Origin: Bacteroidales bacterium
GTDB lineage: Bacteria > Bacteroidota > Bacteroidia > Bacteroidales > WCHB1-69
Assembly (NCBI GenBank): GCA_031257735.1
Contig: JAIROC010000446.1
Location: forward strand, 1 to 10,389
DNA: 10,389 bases
Direction of reading: 5' to 3'
Positions 6,914 through 10,389 of this stretch are shown in pieces. A program made the position numbers and the translations under genes. The notes beneath the pieces are model-generated. The model searched no databases and was not told the origin of the DNA. It saw only the letters and a program-made list of their open reading frames with translations. Positions within the stretch are counted from its first letter, which is position 1. Each line of letters opens with the position of its first letter.

Positions 6914-8926
6914 TTAAGATTGTTCTTCAATAACATGTTCTTCATGGTCAAATGGACGTTTGCCAAATATTGCAATCAAATCTTCTCTGAAAATAACTTC
7001 TTTTTCCAGAAGCTGCATAGCTAATTTTTCCAAATTCTCCTTTTGACTTTCTAAGATGGATTTTGCTTTTTTATAGGAACTTTCAATTAATTCATGAACT
7101 TCTTCATCAATCAACTGTGCTGTTTTTTCGCTATAGGGACGTGTAAAAGAATATTCGTTTTGTCCTGTAGAATCATAATAGCTTATGTTCCCTATTTTCT
7201 TATTTAATCCATAGTAAGCAACCATTGCATAAGCCTGTTTGGTAACACGTTCCAAATCGTTCAATGCTCCTGTTGAAACGGTACCGAATATTAATTCTTC
7301 GGATGCTCGTCCTCCCAATGTTGCAGCAATTTCGTCTATCAATTGCTCATTGTTTGTAATTTGTCGTTCTTCAGGCAAATACCACGCAGCCCCCAAAGAC
7401 TTACCACGAGGCACAATAGTTACTTTCACCAAAGGCGCTGCATATCGTAACATCCAACTAACAGTAGCATGACCGGCTTCGTGAAATGCTATTACTTTCT
7501 TTTCTTCCGGAGAAATGATTTTTGACCGTTTTTCCAAACCTCCAACAATACGATCTATTGCGCTCAAAAAATCTTCTTTATCTATCTCTTCTTTTTCATT
7601 GCGAGCGGCAATTAATGCAGCTTCATTACATACATTGGCTATATCTGCTCCTGAAAAGCCGGGAGTTTGTTTAGCAAAAAATTCCAAATCCACACTTTCG
7701 GCTAATTTCAAAGTGCGAACATGTACTTTGAAGATATCCAATCTTTCTTCCAGATTTGGAAGTTCTACATGAATTTGACGGTCAAAACGTCCTGCTCGCA
7801 ATAATGCCTTATCCAACACATCTGCTCGATTGGTTGCCGCTAAAATAATAATTCCCGTATTGGTTGAAAATCCATCCATTTCGGTGAGAAGTTGATTTAA
7901 GGTATTTTCTCTTTCATCATTTGCACCTGTAAAGGAGTTACGTCCACGGGTACGCCCTACGGCGTCTATTTCATCAATAAAGATGATACAGGGGGCTTTT
8001 TCTTTTGCTGTTTTAAAAAGGTCTCGCACACGGGATGCTCCTACCCCCACAAACATTTCTACAAAATCAGAACCTGACAAAGAGAAAAAAGGCACTTTTG
8101 CTTCACCTGCTACTGCACGTGCCAACAATGTTTTTCCTGTACCGGGAGGACCTACAAGTAATGCGCCTTTGGGGATTTTTCCACCGAGATTGGTATACTT
8201 TTGGGGATTTTTTAAAAAGTCTACTATCTCCATCACTTCTTCTTTTGCGCCTTCCAAGCCTGCTACATCTTTAAACGTAATAGAAACCTGCGTATTTTTG
8301 TCATACAATTGGGCTTTTGACTTGCCGATACTAAACAATTGGTTGCCACCTTTTCCGCCTCCCATACCGCGAAACATCAAATAGGTTAGAAAAATTATCA
8401 CTAATAAAGGTAAAAACCATACAAAGGATTCAAAACTCCATTGTTTTGTATTATCGTTTCGGATAGTAATATGTTTAAAATCTTTTTTGGCTTGCAATTT
8501 TTCTTCATCCGTCATTTCGAATGTTTCTCTTTCGAACAATTCTTCTTCCGCTGCATTTATATCTTCTCGAAAAGAAACGACATCTGCTATTTCGATATAA
8601 AAATGAGGTCCTTCTCTGTTGATTTCAAATGCTTTTTTGTAGGATGTATCATTATTTATATGCGCCTGATTCAGATAAATATTTGCAATATCTTTATGTT
8701 TCATGATTTCAATGAGTGTTATATCACCTTTGAGGATCATGCTTCGAAGTTTCACATTATCTATTTCCTGGACATCCTCATTAAAATTCCAGAATGCCAT
8801 GACCAATAAAAATATTGTCAAGATAATATATATCCAATAAAAATTAAAGGTACTCTTCTTATTTCCTGGCATTTTATCAGATGGATTTTGCTGTTTAGAT
8901 TTGTTATCGTTATCTGTTTTTTCCAT
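6914..8926 (-). CDS. ftsH: ATP-dependent zinc metalloprotease FtsH
   Basis: A membrane-anchored hexameric AAA+ protease that extracts and degrades misfolded membrane proteins and some regulatory proteins. The 670 residues show a short charged cytosolic start, membrane segment 1 (about 29-46), a periplasmic domain (about 47-167) and membrane segment 2 (168-185). The AAA domain has Walker A GPPGTGKT (259-266), pore loop MFVGVGA (291-297), Walker B IIFIDE (314-319) and arginine fingers in RAGRFDR (R380, R383). The M41 protease domain has HEAGH (482-486) and a third zinc ligand, likely D557 in ALNDLERVT. The tail (600-670) is acidic and partly coiled. All catalytic residues are intact. It follows rsfS by 52 bases and precedes cdsA by 3. 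Pairing with lipid genes fits its membrane quality-control role, but its substrates here are unknown. Confidence 0.98.
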   Translation of the reverse strand: MEKTDNDNKSKQQNPSDKMPGNKKSTFNFYWIYIILTIFLLVMAFWNFNEDVQEIDNVKLRSMILKGDITLIEIMKHKDIANIYLNQAHINNDTSYKKAFEINREGPHFYIEIADVVSFREDINAAEEELFERETFEMTDEEKLQAKKDFKHITIRNDNTKQWSFESFVWFLPLLVIIFLTYLMFRGMGGGKGGNQLFSIGKSKAQLYDKNTQVSITFKDVAGLEGAKEEVMEIVDFLKNPQKYTNLGGKIPKGALLVGPPGTGKTLLARAVAGEAKVPFFSLSGSDFVEMFVGVGASRVRDLFKTAKEKAPCIIFIDEIDAVGRTRGRNSFTGANDERENTLNQLLTEMDGFSTNTGIIILAATNRADVLDKALLRAGRFDRQIHVELPNLEERLDIFKVHVRTLKLAESVDLEFFAKQTPGFSGADIANVCNEAALIAARNEKEEIDKEDFLSAIDRIVGGLEKRSKIISPEEKKVIAFHEAGHATVSWMLRYAAPLVKVTIVPRGKSLGAAWYLPEERQITNNEQLIDEIAATLGGRASEELIFGTVSTGALNDLERVTKQAYAMVAYYGLNKKIGNISYYDSTGQNEYSFTRPYSEKTAQLIDEEVHELIESSYKKAKSILESQKENLEKLAMQLLEKEVIFREDLIAIFGKRPFDHEEHVIEEQS

Positions 8927-8978
8927 AAATTAAATTAATATAATAAATATTACAAATGATGAATAAGAGAAACATATA

Positions 8979-9365
8979 TCATGCCTTTGTAAAATTATAC
9001 TCAATACGTTCCGCATCAATCCACAAACTTTCAATATCATAAAATTCTCTACTTTCTTTCAAAAAAATATGAACCAAAACATCAAAATAATCTATCAATA
9101 TCCATTGAGAATTGTGCATTCCTTCTACATGTTTCGGAAATACATGCATATCTTCTTTTATTGTTTCAAGAACACTGTCACATAAGGCTTCCGCATGGGT
9201 ATTGGATGTGGCTGTGCAAATAATAAATCGGTCGAACAGTGTTAACTTCAATTTCGACAGATTCAGCTCTACTATATTTAATGCTTTTTTATCTTGTAAT
9301 GCTCTGATTATATTGTCCCTAAAAAAAACGGGAGTGTTTTGCAGTTTCTCTAATACTTTGTTCAT
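8979..9365 (-). CDS. rsfS: Ribosome silencing factor (RsfS/Iojap family)
   Basis: RsfS binds ribosomal protein uL14 on the large subunit and blocks subunit joining when nutrients are short. The 128-residue form shows the family pattern: LFDRFIICTATSNTHAEALCDSV (43-65, first half), EGMHNSQWILIDYFDVLVHIF (81-101, second half) and REFYDIESLWIDAE (106-119). The reading frame stays open upstream to an ATG at 9455, but I chose 9365: the family's N-terminus aligns from there, and a promoter (9389-9418) lies inside the would-be extension, so its transcripts start too late to encode it. It is the first gene of the rsfS-ftsH-cdsA-psd unit, an order seen in other Bacteroidota. Confidence 0.92.
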   Translation of the reverse strand: MNKVLEKLQNTPVFFRDNIIRALQDKKALNIVELNLSKLKLTLFDRFIICTATSNTHAEALCDSVLETIKEDMHVFPKHVEGMHNSQWILIDYFDVLVHIFLKESREFYDIESLWIDAERIEYNFTKA

Positions 9366-9388
9366 AGATATAATTCTATTTTGGTGTA

Positions 9389-9418
9389 CAAAGGTACAAT
9401 TTTTATCTCTCAATTCAA
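9389..9418 (-). promoter_or_regulatory. Bacteroidota-type promoter of rsfS-ftsH-cdsA-psd
   Basis: On the minus strand TTG (9416-9418) is followed after 19 bases by TACCTTTG (9389-9396), a perfect match to the -7 consensus TAnnTTTG. The rsfS start codon at 9365 lies 23 bases beyond the TTTG, giving a leader of only about 15 bases. This site settles the rsfS start in favour of the shorter reading. Confidence 0.7.
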
Positions 9419-9462
9419 CATTTGATAAATATTTTTTTGACATACTATTATTCAATACATTA

Positions 9463-9717
9463 ATGTCATTCCTTAAACGAAAACAGAACGAAAGTGGAGA
9501 TTATTTTCGTTATTTTTCGACAGCTTTGTCATATTTTTTCACAATTTTAGTCCTTCCGTCTCTGTTTTGGATGATTTATTTTTCGAGATACAAATGCCAA
9601 AATAAAAATTGTCTTTGTTCCTTTGTCTATCCATACAACGATAATAATATGTCGAAGTCAGGAAAAGTGTCATTCGGAAGGATACTTCGAGTAAAAGACA
9701 ACACACATAACAATTAA
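9463..9717 (+). CDS. Doubtful small ORF, 84 residues, one possible membrane segment
   Basis: I do not recognise the product. An ATG at 9463, divergent from rsfS, opens 84 codons to a TAA at 9715-9717. The sequence starts with a basic stretch (LKRKQ), has one hydrophobic stretch (about 19-40, ALSYFFTILVLPSLFWMIYF) and ends with a hydrophilic tail. No Shine-Dalgarno site and no TAnnTTTG promoter was found upstream. The last codons run into the 29-base dispersed repeat at 9711, which argues that the 3' end is not conserved. A competing minus-strand frame (9539-9751) overlaps it and is no better. It may be a real small gene, a remnant, or chance. Confidence 0.25.
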   Translation: MSFLKRKQNESGDYFRYFSTALSYFFTILVLPSLFWMIYFSRYKCQNKNCLCSFVYPYNDNNMSKSGKVSFGRILRVKDNTHNN

Positions 9718-9739
9718 TAATTAGTGTCTGTCCGAAAAC
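9711..9739 (+). repeat. 29-base dispersed repeat, right copy
   Basis: Exact reverse complement of 101-129. The inner 15 bases (9718-9732) occur again in direct orientation at 10258-10272, so the 9.7-10.3 kb repeat block is itself bracketed by direct copies. Identity to the left copy ends after GAAAAC on one side and at CAATTAAT on the other. Confidence 0.85.
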
Positions 9740-9828
9740 GCATAAATTCATTTCTTCAATGTATAATTGTAATCAGGGAATAACGGTAAAGGGCTGAAAG
9801 CCCGCAATCAATAGCACAGGGCATTACT

Positions 9829-9860
9829 AATTGAAAATTGAAAATTGAAAATTGAAAATT
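9829..9860 (-). repeat. TTTTCAA heptamer array, about 4.5 copies
   Basis: A perfect 7-base tandem repeat of 32 bases. On the minus strand it is preceded by CTTGCGCCAGCTA (to 9872), matching the leader at 1621-1633. It can base-pair along its full length with the array at 9900-9930. Confidence 0.9.
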
Positions 9861-9899
9861 AGCTGGCGCAAGATTATCATAATTAATTGTATTAATTTC

Positions 9900-9930
9900 A
9901 TTTTCAATTTTCAATTTTCAATTTTCAATT
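9900..9930 (+). repeat. TTTTCAA heptamer array, about 4 copies
   Basis: Perfect 7-base tandem repeat of 31 bases, opposite in orientation to 9829-9860. It forms the inner right arm of the palindrome. The expected CTTGCG..AGC leader is absent here; AATTGTATTAATTTC precedes it instead. Confidence 0.9.
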
Positions 9931-9985
9931 ATTGAAGGGCGTTGCCACTGTGCTAATGATTTATGGCTTTCAGCCATTGTCAGGG

Positions 9986-10000
9986 GCAGGCTGTGCCTGC
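9986..10000. repeat. GCAGGC-TGT-GCCTGC hairpin
   Basis: A perfect 6-bp inverted repeat with a 3-base loop. It matches 1535-1549 in the purM-pepD spacer at 14 of 15 positions, the one difference falling in the loop (TGT versus TAT). It sits directly beyond the right arm of the palindrome. TTATTTTT follows on the plus strand, so a weak plus-strand terminator role is possible, but no plus-strand gene is confidently present upstream. Confidence 0.7.
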
Positions 10001-10026
10001 AGTTATTTTTAATGCGTTTTTCATTT

Positions 10027-10084
10027 AACCCACGCTACGATCGGGGATTGCTTCGCTGCGCTCGCAATGACGGCGTTGTGGGTT
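10027..10084. repeat. GCAATGAC-type dispersed repeat enclosed by AACCCAC/GTGGGTT
   Basis: AACCCAC (10027-10033) and GTGGGTT (10078-10084) are inverted repeats that enclose GGGGATTGC, TTCGCTGCGCTC and GCAATGACGGCG. Within this, TCGCAATGACGGCGTT (10062-10077) is the exact reverse complement of 10296-10311. The GGGATTGCTTCGC..GCAATGACG motif resembles a short intergenic repeat that I know from many unrelated bacterial genomes. No coding potential is apparent. Confidence 0.65.
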
Positions 10085-10090
10085 TCTTTC

Positions 10091-10138
10091 GCGCGTCAGC
10101 ACATTTCATTTTCAATTTTCAATTGATGAAGTTTTCAA
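10091..10138 (+). repeat. Degenerate copy of the leader plus TTTTCAA array
   Basis: GCGCGTCAGCACATTTC resembles the CTTGCGTTAGCTC leader at 1621 and is followed by two TTTTCAA-type copies (10108-10124), then one isolated copy (10132-10138). This is the shortest and most decayed of the arrays in the window. Confidence 0.6.
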
Positions 10139-10148
10139 TTAAAAGAAA

Positions 10149-10182
10149 GGGGGCTATCCTTTTTACGGTAAGGAGTAGCCCC
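10149..10182 (-). terminator. Possible intrinsic terminator of a gene beyond the right edge
   Basis: GGGGCTA (10150-10156) pairs with TAGCCCC (10176-10182), and TCCTT (10157-10161) with AAGGA (10170-10174), leaving one bulged G and an 8-base loop. On the minus strand the stem is followed by CTTTCTTTTAATT, a broken T tract. A minus-strand gene whose end lies to the right would be needed to explain it; none is visible by 10389, so the role is uncertain. Confidence 0.4.
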
Positions 10183-10213
10183 ACGAGACATGAATTATAT
10201 ACGTTAATTTTTT

Positions 10214-10240
10214 AGTTATGAGTTATGAGTTATGAGTTAT
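10214..10240 (+). repeat. AGTTATG heptamer tandem repeat
   Basis: Almost four perfect copies of a 7-base unit (27 bases). The unit length equals that of the TTTTCAA arrays but the sequence is unrelated. It lies in non-coding DNA about 20 bases before the partial 29-base-repeat copy. Confidence 0.85.
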
Positions 10241-10257
10241 TTTAGATTGACAACTCG

Positions 10258-10272
10258 TAATTAGTGTCTGTC
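10258..10272 (+). repeat. Partial third copy of the 29-base repeat
   Basis: TAATTAGTGTCTGTC is identical to 9718-9732 in direct orientation. After TGTCTGTC the sequence diverges (TATAAAG in place of CGAAAAC), and the CAATTAA start is missing. Confidence 0.7.
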
Positions 10273-10295
10273 TATAAAGTATCTTCGCAACAATC

Positions 10296-10389
10296 AACGC
10301 CGTCATTGCGAAGGAGGCACGACTGAAGCACCCGTAAGAGCAGCGGAGCTAATCCCTAACAATCAATGCGTTCTTTGGTTAGGGATTGC
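10296..10389. repeat. GTCATTGCGA / GCTAATCCC repeat with terminal hairpin
   Basis: The segment begins with AACGCCGTCATTGCGA (exact inverted copy of 10062-10077), continues to GAGCAGCGGAGCTAATCCC (10338-10356, one mismatch to 1446-1464) and ends in a 10-bp inverted repeat: AATCCCTAAC (10351-10360) and GTTAGGGATT (10378-10387) over a 17-base loop. The element runs off the window edge, so its full length is unknown. No gene is seen between 9718 and 10389; the stretch is repeat sequence throughout. Confidence 0.65.

Larger units (their letters stand above)
9791..9976. repeat. Large imperfect palindrome built from two repeat modules
   Basis: The left arm holds GGCTTTCAG module copy B (9794-9821, minus orientation) and a TTTTCAA array (9829-9860, minus). 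The right arm holds a second array (9900-9930, plus) and module copy C (9946-9973, plus). The arms read as mirror images around a spacer of about 40 bases that contains AATTAATT-like sequence. The outer ends form small hairpins: GGGCT-GAA-AGCCC (9791-9803) and TGGCT-TTC-AGCCA (9964-9976). A G-C pair in one is replaced by a T-A pair in the other, so pairing is kept. No reading frame of note lies inside. As RNA or a DNA cruciform it could fold into one long stem. Confidence 0.75.

Noticed and set aside
9421..9439. Possible plus-strand promoter (TTTG, then TATTTTTTTG) for the 84-codon ORF
   Set aside because: Spacing within and between the elements is wrong for the Bacteroidota consensus; it is probably just an AT-rich run.
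101..9739. Composite transposon defined by the 29-base inverted repeats
   Set aside because: The interior is entirely core housekeeping genes with no transposase, and no target-site duplication is evident at the outer borders.
9539..9751. 70-codon minus-strand frame
   Set aside because: It overlaps the plus-strand ORF, begins inside the 29-base repeat, and is cysteine-rich without any recognisable pattern.
9829..9930. CRISPR-like array from the repeated heptamers
   Set aside because: The units are contiguous 7-mers without spacers, and no cas genes are present.

Overview
The window comes from the chromosome of an AT-rich member of the Bacteroidota, most likely of the order Bacteroidales. 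Three things point there. Two promoters fit the Bacteroidota pattern (TTTG or TTG about 19-20 bases upstream of TAnnTTTG). Recognisable Shine-Dalgarno sites are scarce. The proteins are lineage-typical forms: a long PurM, a 440-residue MetK and a short Psd next to CdsA and FtsH. All eight well-supported genes are housekeeping genes on the minus strand, so transcription runs from right to left.

In transcription order, the first block is rsfS-ftsH-cdsA-psd (about 9380 down to 5421). It has a good promoter in front of rsfS and gaps of 52, 3 and 11 bases. The block joins ribosome hibernation or silencing (RsfS), membrane protein quality control (FtsH), and two phospholipid steps: CDP-diacylglycerol synthesis (CdsA) and phosphatidylethanolamine formation (Psd). 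Next come an unrecognised 207-residue exported protein with a C-terminal coiled coil (4656-5279), metK (SAM synthetase), pepD (aminoacyl-histidine dipeptidase, ending in a clear intrinsic terminator) and purM (AIR synthase, with its own promoter).

The unusual part is the intergenic DNA. The left edge (101-167), the purM-pepD spacer (1430-1660) and especially the right end (9711-10389) are mosaics of the same short repeat modules. These are a perfect 29-base sequence in inverted orientation on either side of the gene block, a roughly 28-base module containing GGCTTTCAG, tandem arrays of the heptamer TTTTCAA, GCAGGC-TRT-GCCTGC hairpins, and fragments of the GTCATTGCGA / GCTAATCCC type. Two copies of the 28-base module and two TTTTCAA arrays at 9791-9976 form a large imperfect palindrome whose tip hairpins differ by a compensatory base-pair change.

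I see no RNA gene, CRISPR array, intact transposase, phage gene or defence system. The candidate for something undescribed is the repeat family, not a protein system. One weak 84-residue plus-strand ORF (9463-9717), divergent from rsfS, may or may not be a gene.
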